Shown here piece by piece: positions 21,422 to 31,556 of a DNA stretch of 64,000 bases. The notes beneath the pieces were generated by a model, which was not told the DNA's origin, searched no databases, and saw only the letters and a list, made by a program, of their open reading frames with translations. Position 1 is the first letter of the stretch. Each line of letters opens with the position of its first letter. The translations under genes and the position numbers were made by a program. Source of the stretch: Symmetrospora coprosmae (Eukaryota; Basidiomycota; Cystobasidiomycetes; Symmetrosporaceae); assembly GCA_008802785.1 (NCBI GenBank), contig VUYT01000038.1, positions 105,697 through 169,696 of the forward strand. Direction: 5' to 3'.

Positions 21422-22992
21422 ATGCTGCTGGGAGCAGTAGGCATATCGCTCGACATCTTCTTCAGCCAAGGAGATCTATTCTTTCTGTACCCGTCGGACC
21501 CTTGGCTAGGCCCGACGACAGACACGGTCATCGATGGCATCGTCGTCGTCAACCTCGCTGTCGCACAGCGCGTCGGTGTTCTGAAGATAGCACTTGTGCG
21601 TTACAGGCAGGCTGCGTACGCAGATGGACTGCTCATGCTGACTCACCGCTACCATATGCTCAGGTCGGCACACAGAAGATCCACCTCCTTGACCGAACGG
21701 ACTTCTGCGAGTTCGTCAAGAAGGAGGAGACCGTAGTTCTGAACGACAAGCGTCTCGCGGCTGGCAAGCATGAGTGAGTCTATTGTACACTGCGAGGAGC
21801 AAAGGGCGCATTCCTGAGCACGGCCCATCCTGCCCAGATTCCGCTTCTCCCTGCATCTTCCGGCGAACTCCGCGCCGTCTCAGCAATGCTCGCAAGGCGA
21901 GACGCGCTACAGCATTGTCGCCTCCTTGCCAGACACGGGATTCCTAGGCAACATTGTGAAAGCTGAGCGCAAGATAGCGGTGCACGTCTCGCATGCCGAA
22001 GAGCGGAACGGGCCTGCGCCCAGTTTCAGTATGGTCAGGGAAATCTACCACGATAGGTTCGGAGCGATGCGCGTCGAAGTCGTATCCAAGTACCTACTGG
22101 TTGCCGGATACCTGCGCCTGCATTGGTAAGCTTGTTGCACGGTAGCGACATCGACAACAGTATCTTACGCATCCACAGGTACATGCCGGAGGTCCCCGCG
22201 CCAGTCAAGGTGGAAGCAGTCATCATCGAGCTCCTTGAAACTGTCGGGATGGTCCCATTCGTCCAGAGCGGAAGCAAGAAGGCCCTCGCTCCAACAGCGC
22301 ATCGGGCAGCAGTCGCGGAGGAGCATCACTCGACCCATCAGATCTGGCACAGCGCCCATGACGTGTTGTACGACAAGATCAATACTACGCTGCCTATGAA
22401 AGACAACGATCGCATGCATTACTGCACGAGGCAGGCGCGTCTGCCCAATCACAGCACCATCTCACCCACCACATCCGCACACTCCGCAACAGGCATCAGG
22501 GTCTTGCACCGGTTCCGCGTCAAGATCATATACCTGGAGCCCAACTCGGGCACGAGTGCGGGAAGCTCATCTACCTCGCGCCAGATGCTCGAATTTGTGA
22601 GCGGGCCCGCACACATTACGACTTGCCATGCCCGACTTGAGTACACCAAGCTGCCAACCTACGAGGAAGCCAAAACTGATAGCGGGAAGGGCAAGAGCAA
22701 ACCGACTGGCACCATGGCTCGCGACTGCCTTTGCGCACAGGCGCTCCGGGGCGGGGAAAACACGGTCGAGCTCGACTATGGCGTCTCGCGGCAGGAGGTC
22801 CTCGACGCCTTCAACAGCAGTGAGCAGCAGCGCGTCTGGGCGTTCGAGAACATACGCGTCAAGACGGAGGAGAGGGCAGCAGCGGAGGCGCGCTCATTGC
22901 GGAACGACAGCGCGTCTAGCAGTCCGGCAACACCGAGTCTGTCTGCGAGATCGTCGTCTTCCGCCACTTCGGTGTCGGGGGTCAATCGATGA
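21422..22992 (+). CDS. Arrestin-like protein, copy 3 (inverted)
   Basis: Third and most divergent member, on the opposite strand, 461 aa. Exons 21422-21595, 21664-21773, 21838-22125 and 22179-22992; the two middle exons are 110 and 288 nt, identical in length to copy 2. Retained blocks are DLFFLYP, DTVIDGIVVVNL, VGTQKIHL, FRFSLHLPANSAP, ERNGPAPSFSMV and YHDRFGAMRVEVVSKYLLVAGYL, plus the PY-like LPTYEEAK. The C-domain is less similar and the IQWxxF block is replaced by YMPEV. The start at 21422 is chosen because it aligns with the starts of copies 1 and 2; the longer start at 21281 cannot be excluded. Confidence 0.74.
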
Positions 22993-23090
22993 AGGGCGAG
23001 GACAACTGGCGTTACCTTGCTACAACAACATACACGTATGAAGAGTACCTCCACCGCAACGAGCAGGAAGCGACGGCGATCACCGCCGTT

Positions 23091-24622
23091 TCAAACGTAC
23101 CCCAGCTTGCCACCCATCTTGAGCGTCTCGAGCACCTTGTCTTTCAAGCGCGTCCATGCCGCCCCGACCTCGCCTCTTGCCGAATGCCCGCGCCGGGCGA
23201 GCCGTCTCCGCCAGAAGCCGGTCAGGAGCAGAATGAGGAAGAAGGTGTTTAGCAGGCGGGACGAGGCGAGTCGCGAGAGGTATTGCGGGACGAGCTGGAG
23301 GACAGACAGCGGTGTTGGGGAGGGCGGTCGCGCCGTCGAAGGGAGCAAAGACCGCGTCGAGGAGGCCGCTGCTGCTCCGTCGGACAAAAAGCTGGTGAGA
23401 TGTGATCGGAGCGCCGCGAAGCCCGTGTCGGCCGAGAGGCTGGCAGACAACGGATTCGAATCTCCTAGCGATCGGCCCTGGAAGTGCCCTGTGCCTCGGG
23501 CTTTTCCTGCCGATGCAGAGCTGTGCGAGGGCGGCGATGTGTGTGCGTTCGCTTCGTTGGACTGATTAGCAGAATGTGAGATCTTGCGCCTCTGCCCCGC
23601 GGATTGTGGTTGTCGTTGCTGCTGCTGCTTCTGCCTCTCCAAAGCCTCTGTGCGTGCTTTCTCGCGCTCATGTGCGAGCTGAGCATCTTGCTCCTGCTGG
23701 CGCTCTGCGCTCTCGAGCTCGTGCAGAAGGCCCTGCGAATAGCATGTAAGAGGGCTCATGAGCTCCCGTACTAAGCTCACTACAGCACAGCATGGCTCAC
23801 CTGCGCGCTCGCCTCCGGGACGAGCTGAATCCCGGCTTCCTCTGATCTTTGCTGCTCGACCCAGCTTTTCGCTCCTTTCCACTCCTGGAACGTCTTCCCC
23901 AGCAAGTGTATCGCATAGATTCTTGCTAACCTATTCAGGCTCTTGCTCCAGTCCGCCCGAGCAGGGGTTGCGGACGTGGATGCGGCAATCCCGGAGAGCG
24001 AGAGGTCGGCTGTCGAGGCGTCAGCGGCTGCGAGGTAGCCGGACGTGTCACCGCTTGCTGCCTCCGGCGACGTGCTACCCGGTTGCTCTGGGTCGGCATA
24101 CAGCAGCACGTCAAAGTAGTCTTCGAGGGTACGCCTCGCAAAGCCTGGAGCGGAGACCTTTAGGCCCGCCAGAGACAGGGCGACCATGATGGACGGGTGG
24201 ATCACAGCTGACGATCTGTAGTACCGCTGTATCTTGCTGAATGTTTCGGCCAGCTGGAGCTCCCTTGTTGAAGAGTTGGCGCTGCTCCCCGGTGACTGAC
24301 CGCGTGCGAGGTCGCCGGAACCCGATATTGTCGCTGTCGGCGACGTCGAAGCTGTTAGGGTGAGCTGCAGGATCCAGATTTTGCGGATCACGTCGGCGAA
24401 GGCTTCCTTGTCCCTTCCCACACCTTCATCTCCTGCTGTTTCACCTTCTGCCTCGGCCTGTGTCAAGAGCTCCTGCACTGTCGCCTGGCAGCGGGCAAAG
24501 TCCCGGAGGAGGAAGGCGTGCGACGCATCAGAGTACGCAGAGGTGCAGCGGGACAGACGATCATGCGACGGTGCGATGGATCCTGGCCAGTGAGGATTGT
24601 CGTCGTTGCGTGAGATGCTCAT
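23091..24622 (-). CDS. PEX26: Pex26-like tail-anchored peroxin
   Basis: Probable membrane anchor for the Pex1-Pex6 AAA export complex on peroxisomes. Exons 24622-23801 and 23732-23091, 487 aa. The N-terminal helical region resembles fungal Pex26: a block around FLLRDFARCQATVQELL, KIWILQLTL, an ARRTLEDYFDVL segment, and SLNRLARIYAIHLL followed by KTFQEWKGAKSWV. A Gln-rich charged linker follows. Near the C-terminus is one membrane segment (LNTFFLILLLTGFW) with a strongly basic tail (RRRLARR), the arrangement of tail-anchored peroxisomal proteins. Identification is from remembered block order and topology; primary conservation is weak, so other tail-anchored proteins remain possible. The leader contains a C13 run on the sense strand. 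Confidence 0.6.
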
Positions 24623-24644
24623 CGCGCATCCTCGGGATACGGGA

Positions 24645-24657
24645 GGGGGGGGGGGGG
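24645..24657 (-). repeat. G13 homopolymer (C13 on the PEX26 sense strand)
   Basis: An uninterrupted 13-nt run lies 23 nt upstream of the PEX26-like start at 24622, inside the 201-bp spacer shared with the divergent phosphatase gene. Confidence 0.9.
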
Positions 24658-24823
24658 AAGAGTGGACAAGGGGTGTGTCCCTCCACTGCGGCTTCGGCTT
24701 TGGGTCGGGGAGTTCCTCCTCCTCTTTCACCTGCCCACGAAGGAGGGCTGTCCCTTCTCTTTGCTCCCCATCTACTTAGTGCGCTTGGACAACGGCAAGG
24801 GGTACAGGCAAGAGAGATGCACA

Positions 24824-27800
24824 ATGCAGCACCTCCGTAACCACCTCAGCAGCAGTGCGGACCGGGATGAAGAAGGCAGCAGCGAGCTGTCGTACCTTCG
24901 TCGCGGCGGTGGCGAGGATCCCGTGCTCATGGAGGAGGAGGAGGATGGGCGCGTCGAAGCAGTAGAGGCATATCAGGAGCAGCAGCTGCATCGTCAGCAG
25001 CAAGAGACGGGATTACCATCTTCAAGTCGCGCAGCCGTATCTGCCTTGGCTTCCCTGCGCTCTCCCCTCAGGCGGGCCCGCCCGCTGGTTGCGCCCGCAC
25101 CTGTAGAGGCACCCGCAGCTGCAGCTGCAGCTGGCACGGGACCCGGCTCACTCTCCCCAAGCACGCTCACAGCACGGACGCTCAGGGAGGAGAAGACGCC
25201 GACAGCCAACCACTTCAGTCATGCAGATATGCTGCTCCAGCGGCATCCACCTCCGCTGCCGACTCCAGCGTCGCCAGATGCCCCGATGCGGCGCAGTGGG
25301 AGCGCGACAGCACGCGAGCACCCGTCGGATGACATGATCTCGCCGCGAACAGTCCCTTCGAGCTATCAGCCCTCGCAGGGTGCGTACAGTGCCGCTCCTC
25401 TTTGCACATATCACGTGTCTATTGCATGTCCGGCTGACTTGTTGATATCGTACGCCTTGCGCAGCAGCCGCCGCATTGGAACGGTCCCCGCTGCCGCTGG
25501 AGTCGCCGTGGGACCACCCATCCTACTCGCAGCCCCCGTCACCCTCACAGTCTCTCCACTCACCCGCCACGGCATATTACACCCCAACTTCAGCGCACCC
25601 GGACAGATGGCGACCGCGTCTCGATTCCCATCGAAACAGCTACAATGCGCTCATCTCGAGCCCGAGCACGCCCGGCGGCATCAACAAACGCAACTCCTTC
25701 CACCTGGCCGCATCCACAGGCACTAGCGGCAGCTCGTCTGCCAACCCTTTGCGGCGCAGCTTCACCGGCGCTAGCCCCGCAGCACAGCACCCCAGCAGGC
25801 TGTCCCGCGACTTTGGCCAGCCGCCGCCCTCTGCGCCCATCGAGGGTTTCAATGACTCGATGCCGACCTGGCAGCAGCAACTGCGCAGTAGCCACAGGTC
25901 GAGCGCCTCCATGTCGCTCTCCCGAAGCAACAGCAGCAGGTCAGGGCATGCAAACAGCAACGGCAGCCGAGGCAACTCGCGGCGGAGCAGTCGGAACCTC
26001 GACTCGTACAGCTTCAGCTCGGCTGCTGCTCTATATGCGCAGGTGCCTCACTCAGCGCTTTCAATACAATCCTCGAGCTCAGAGGAGGACGAGGAGGATG
26101 AGCGTGGGACAGGTCTGAAGCGCTCACAGACCAAACAGGCGGCAGCTCTCGCTGCGGCTCTAGCAAAGTTGGAAATGCTGCAGGACAGCAAAGCAGGACC
26201 TTCGTCACCGCTGTCCAACTCCTCTGCTGCGCTTCGAGTTGCGGGACAGCCCGACAGCGAGCGGAGGTGGCGGCCGGCCCCGTTGCCGACGTCCGACATC
26301 GCCTTGAGCGCCCAACCAAATCACCCCGAAAGTTCCGTACATGCGGACAGCAGAGTCGCTTACGGAAATGACGCCAGCCTCGACTACGAGGATGGAGTCA
26401 GTCACGTCCACGGCGGCGTGAATGCGGTTAACGGACGTACCGAGAAGATTGGCGGAGGCGTCAGTCGGCGCAAACGACAAAGCACGGAAAGGCCGACAAG
26501 CCGTCGGCCAGAGGAATCTGCGGACGACCCATCACAGGGACCTCTTGCCTCCCATGCGCCCTCGGTATACTGCACACCCACCCTCGATTCGTTCCCGGAC
26601 GCGGACCCGCAAATCGACCTTCGCCGTTCATCCTCCTCTTCATCGTCTCAGCCTTCACACTCCGCCCGTTCCGGCACACAATCAGACCGGCCTTCATCAA
26701 CCACAACTAGCATGCTCGCGCTTGGCAATACCGTCTCTTACCCTGTCATTTCAGCTCGTACACTGCAGCAACCACTCAACCCCAAAGATACCCGCGGTCT
26801 ACGACTCGATTTGCCCAAACAAGCCTCATCTCGACCTCGCTCAGGCTCGGCATCGCTGACGAGCCCACAGCCTCTCAAGCTCGGCAGCGTCGGCGCCATG
26901 GCACGGAGAGACTCGCAAAATCGCGCCAGTGCCGGAGACAGAGCCCGCATGAACCCCCTGCGGCTGTCCGGAGCGGGTCGCCGGTGTCCTCCGCCGTCTG
27001 CCTCTGCAGCACCGCAAATTCCGGCTTTCGCAAAAGCAGTCGCCGTGACTGCCGACACGCTACTGCAGCGACTGCATGAGGATCGTGCGCAGGCTGGCTC
27101 GGCAGAGATGCTGGTGCTTGACCTCCGCCCACTGCACCTCTTCCTGGCTCAGGACGCTAGCCCTCGCGTCGGTCGGATACGCGCGAGCGTGAATGTCAAT
27201 TTCCCTTCCCTCCTCATCAAGCGCTTCCGAAAGGGCAACACCACGTCTTTCAACCTCGAGTCCTTCATTACCACCGAGACGGGCAAGCGCTCCTTCCGCG
27301 ACGCCTGCCCATCTGGCAATCTCTCGAACGTGCACCTGTGCGTCATCGACGAGAGGCTTGGAGAGCACGACTTTGCTAGTCTGGAGAGTACAGGCGCGAT
27401 CGGAGCCGTCCTGATCAGCATGCTCGAACGGAGAAGAGCCGATGCTGGGGAGGGAGAGACACTGGGAAAGCGAAAGGACCTGTGGTACTTATCAGGGGAA
27501 GTTGCGGACCTCGTTCTAGCAGGTCGAGCTCGCTACCCAAGCCTTTGCGCCGAAGGAGCAGATGACGGCGAGCGGTCGCCGAACAGGCTAAGTCCGAAAG
27601 TGGGAATCGCCGCCTCGTCGAATTTGCAGCCCTCTCCTGCAGGATCATCAGGCTCGTCCATCGGGAGTGATGTACCAACGCCGACGATGGTATCCTCTTC
27701 AAAGCTAGTCCACTCGCACTCCGACAATGCTCTGGTCACCCAGTCCTCCTTTGCAACGCGCAAAGGACGGAACCTGCCCCAATTGACACTCGCTCCATCT

Positions 27801-29592
27801 AAGCCATCGCTAGAAGGAGACAAGCTTGGCTCTGGTCAATACATGACGCGGCCTCGTCCTTTGGCACCTAACCTCGCTGCCGTACCGCCTACGCCTGGGC
27901 TGTTCCGCTCGTACTCGGAGAACCAGTCCGCCACGCTCCGAGAGCTACCTGAATCGGCCATTCCGGGTCTGCAGCGAAAGAAGGCTCGTCCTGCGCAGCT
28001 TCAGCGCCTGGACTGCTCGGACAGCGTCAGACAGGGGATCGCTTCGTCCTCCACTGCCGGACCCAGGCTCGCGCCCGGCCGGAACGACGCTGGCAGTGGT
28101 ATAGCCGGCTCGAGTCAGCGTTTGGCGGGCGGTCTTTCTGGTAAGCGCCAGGGACTTCCAGCCTCTCTGGCTCCGCCCAAATCTTTTCAAGAGATCGCAA
28201 TGGCACAGGCAGCTACGCCTACGCGGGCCTCCTTTGCGTCCGCTGCCAGCATGGGTCAATCCAGCCAACTTGCGCGGGGTTCGGACGACTACATGATGGA
28301 TCCGCCAAAGACTCCGATGGTCGCCTCCTACTCGCACAGTCGTAATGATAGCACTTCATCTGCAGGCAGCTCGAGCTCCACGTCCACTGCACAGTATCCT
28401 ACTTTTCAGTCGCCGGAAGGGCCGCCGCAGCCACAGCCGCAGTTGTTCCAGCCTCTTCAGCCTGCTCGAGGATGCAACCAGAATGGCACCCATCCCAACG
28501 GGGCCGCTAACGACAATAAATCTGTGGCGCCTTTCAATGTCTCCGTCATCATTCCCGGATTCCTGTATTTGGGGCCCGAGCCGATCCGCCCATCGGACGT
28601 GGAGGAGCTGGAGTCGGTGGGCATCAGACGCATCCTGAACATGGCTGTCGAGTGTGATACTCAAGAACGGTGGAAGGGTCGCTTCGAGAAGATTGCTACG
28701 ATTCCTATGCGGGACAGCCTTGCCGAGGTCAACGTGCAGGACCGGATCAAAGAGGCGTGCATGCTCATTGGCGATGCCGACTTGCACCAGAAACCGACGT
28801 ACGTGCACTGCAAGGCAGGCAAGAGCCGCAGCGTCACAATTGTTCTAGCATACTTGATACATCGGTAGGCGGAAATATCCAACCGAGTGGGCAGATACCT
28901 GGGCTGACTCGCCCGCCGCATTCTGCAGCAATCACTGGCCTCTGAAGCGAGCATATGCACATGTGTCTGAGCGGAGGAAAGGCGTCTCGCCCAATATTGG
29001 CTTCGTTGCCGAGCTCATGCGCTTCGAAGAAGCGGAACTGGGCTCACGCTCACAAGGCGTGATCGGCAGCGGCAACACGCCGGTACCCGAGCATTCAGCC
29101 CAGAATTCTCGAGACGGCTATTTTCACGGAACGCACAGCAAGAGTGGGTCGAGCGCTTCGGCAGCGTCTTCGGCATCAGCCTCTGCTTCAACGGCTGCCT
29201 CTCCTGGCGCGGGTGCTTCCACGCCCAGCACGGCTCGCAGCGAGTCCAGCGTCCCTACGTCACTGGATGGGCGTCCGACCATTGTGCGCCATCTCAGTCT
29301 CATCGCAAATACCGCTATGAACCTTTCGGCAGACCAGGCAGGATCGAAGGCTGCGAAAGAGGCGCAGGCGCAGGCACGAAACGCAAGGGTTCGGGAGTCG
29401 CTCCCACCGGGCGTTGGTTTCGCCGGCCTGCTGAAAATGCAGGATGAGCAAGAGTCACGGCCTGGGCATACGAGAAGGTGAGTCCGCTTTTGCGGTCTTA
29501 CATGCCTGTGTTCCCAAGCTCATGCCGTGCGCATGCTGCCCTTCAGTCGCAGTAAAACAGGCATCGATGGCGTGCCACCATCCTTCTTTTAA
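24824..29592 (+). CDS. Large dual-specificity phosphatase with rhodanese domain (MAPK phosphatase type)
   Basis: Probable MAP kinase phosphatase, similar in plan to Msg5. Exons 24824-25379, 25465-28864, 28929-29477 and 29547-29592, 1516 aa. About 700 residues of Ser/Pro-rich low-complexity sequence come first. A rhodanese/CDC25-like domain follows (about 710-900; LVLDLRPLHLFL, INFP-like VNFPSLLIKRF). The catalytic domain begins at VSVIIPGFLYLG (about 1210), with the active-site loop HCKAGKSRS (Cys about 1300) and AYLIHRNHWPLKRAY, which is completed only after splicing. The last intron begins GTGAGT; without splicing the frame stops at once (RR stop), with splicing 15 more residues follow. Divergent from the PEX26-like gene. 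Confidence 0.87.
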
Positions 29593-29934
29593 AGCCGTTC
29601 TTTCTCAGTTGCATTTGAGTGTACGCCGCCCGTTTCGCCCCTTCGTTCTTTTACGCGATGTGTGTAGAGGCTCGCTGAGCATAGGCATGATTACTGCATC
29701 GCTCAGACATCGCATCGTAGCTTGGAGATGGCGCATGCACTGATTTGCGCTCCTCTCGCCTCCCTATGGCTCCCTTCATGGGTTTGTGCGTGCTTCGGAC
29801 CAAGAGGATCTGCATGCGTCACCGCTTCGGTTCTCCGCAAGGATCACGTGCAGGCGCGCACATACGATGAAGGTCTCTTCAAGTGCCCAGGTCGCTATTC
29901 TTCCACGATCCTTCTGAGACTCACTCCAAGCGCA
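29593..29934. other. Spacer before the epoxide-hydrolase-like gene
   Basis: About 340 bp between two genes on the same strand. No gene, repeat or clear promoter element is visible. Confidence 0.45.
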
Positions 29935-31074
29935 ATGTCTGTCATCAAGAGCCAGATCGTGTCCTTCACGCCTTCAGATTCGTCCGAGTCGTTGAAGCTT
30001 TTCTACCTCGATGCCAAACCCGCCGACACCCCGAAAGGTCTCTCTAAGCCTACATCCGCAGGCCGCGACTGCCCAGTAGTCACCCGGAGCTTACAGTGAC
30101 TGATAACACAGGAACGATCCTCCTCATACACGGCTTCCCGGAAACCTCGCATCAGTTCCGGCACGTCCTCCCACTGCTTGCCGAGGCCGGCTACCGCGTC
30201 ATCGCAAGTCTCGCACGCTGGCACTCTTTACCGATTGTGATCCCAGTCTGACTATTGACACTCTATCGCAGGCTCCGGACTACCGCGAAGCTGGCTTCTC
30301 CTCAAAGCCCGCCTCCGGTAGCGTCGCTGGAGCGGCTTATACCAAGCGCATCGTGGCCAGGGACCTGCACACCCTTCTCGTCGAACATGCAGGCATCAAA
30401 GAGAAAGTACATGTCGTTGGTCATGACATCGGAGGTAGGGGCTAGCATAAGGCACAGTAAAGGGCGAGCCGCATTATCCTGAGCCAGGCTGAAAAGGGCT
30501 GCTTCTACTCCCTGAAGGCATGATTGCGCACGCATACGCCGCCCTGTTTCCCGACGACTGTCTCAGCGTCGTTTGGGGCGAGTGTCCTCTGCCTGGCTCG
30601 AAGTTCTACGAAGACACGAAAGGCACGACAATGCTCTTCCATTTTGTCTTTCACAGCCTGCCAGAACTGCCCGAGGCGCTGACTGCAGGCCGCGAGAACA
30701 CTGCTCTGTACATCCGACACTTCTACGACAAGCTTGCTTACCGCCCAGACTACCTCAGCCTGGATGACTTCAACTTTTACGTCGACCGGTTCACCCAGCC
30801 GGGCGCGATGCGGGCTGGGATGGACCTATATCGGGCCTTCGAGACGGACGCAGAGGACAACCGGAAGTGGGGAAAGATCAAGGTTCCAGCGCTGTGCCTC
30901 ATGGGAGACCACAGCTTCCTCCAAAACGGCTCGCAGAGCATGCTGGACGATTTCTACGCAGAGGGAGCGCAGCTGGCTACGGTGAAGGATGCGGGGCACT
31001 GGATTGCGGAGGAGTCGCCGGAGAGCTTTGTGGAAGAGGTGACGCGGTTCATTGGTAGGCACGGAAGGCAGTGA
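29935..31074 (+). CDS. Alpha/beta hydrolase, epoxide hydrolase-like
   Basis: Soluble epoxide-hydrolase/haloalkane-dehalogenase-like enzyme. Exons 29935-30037, 30112-30203, 30272-30434 and 30518-31074, 304 aa. HGFPETSHQF is the oxyanion-hole block, GHDIGGMIAH holds the nucleophile Asp (rather than Ser), and the catalytic His is in DAGHWIAEE near the C-terminus. An Asp nucleophile argues for epoxide hydrolase or dehalogenase chemistry and not an esterase. The cap domain contains HFYDKLAYRPD, but I could not place the two cap tyrosines with certainty. Intron 2 begins GCAAGT and restores VIAPDYREAG exactly. No targeting signal is visible. Confidence 0.85.
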
Positions 31075-31556
31075 GCAGCTGCACAATGAGTAGATGTATC
31101 AGAGAAGCGATAGATCCTGGGCTGTCCGGCTGTAATGGCCCTTGTGGCAGCCGGTGAGCCCTTCCCAGCTCGCACTGAGCGGCGGATTCCCCAGCACATT
31201 ACGAAGATGATTGTGAGCTGTGTATGGAGTACTCCTGCCTGTGCACGGTCCTCCGGTTGGCACTCAAAGTGACTATCGCAGAGGGGGTCAACCCCGGAGC
31301 GCACCCGAGCTTTGACGCGGACCGGGGAAAGTCAAATCGGAAGCGGCCGCTTGCTTGCTTTGCCCCTTTGACAGACCAACCTGACCTCTTCCCCCTCCAT
31401 GGCACCCCGGGATCAGCCTCGGGAGGGTGTCCAGCTGGTGTACACCTTCTAATTTTCCACCGCGGCTGCCCTTGCTTGCTCTTGAAGCCTCCCTGGCCCG
31501 GCCCCTTTGGCGGCCACAGGGCGACGCGGATCAGGCTGGGCTCGCGGTGGACGACG
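31075..31556. promoter_or_regulatory. Upstream region of the OTU gene
   Basis: About 480 bp. An open frame without family similarity runs from 31224 (GTG) in frame into the OTU gene, so an N-terminal extension is formally possible, but composition is unlike the coding exons and I keep the start at 31557. Confidence 0.4.

Noticed and set aside
30204-30271. A GT donor at 30207 for intron 2 of the epoxide-hydrolase-like gene
   Set aside because: It gives phase 1, which breaks the frame of APDYREAG; the GC donor three bases earlier is in phase and restores the block exactly.
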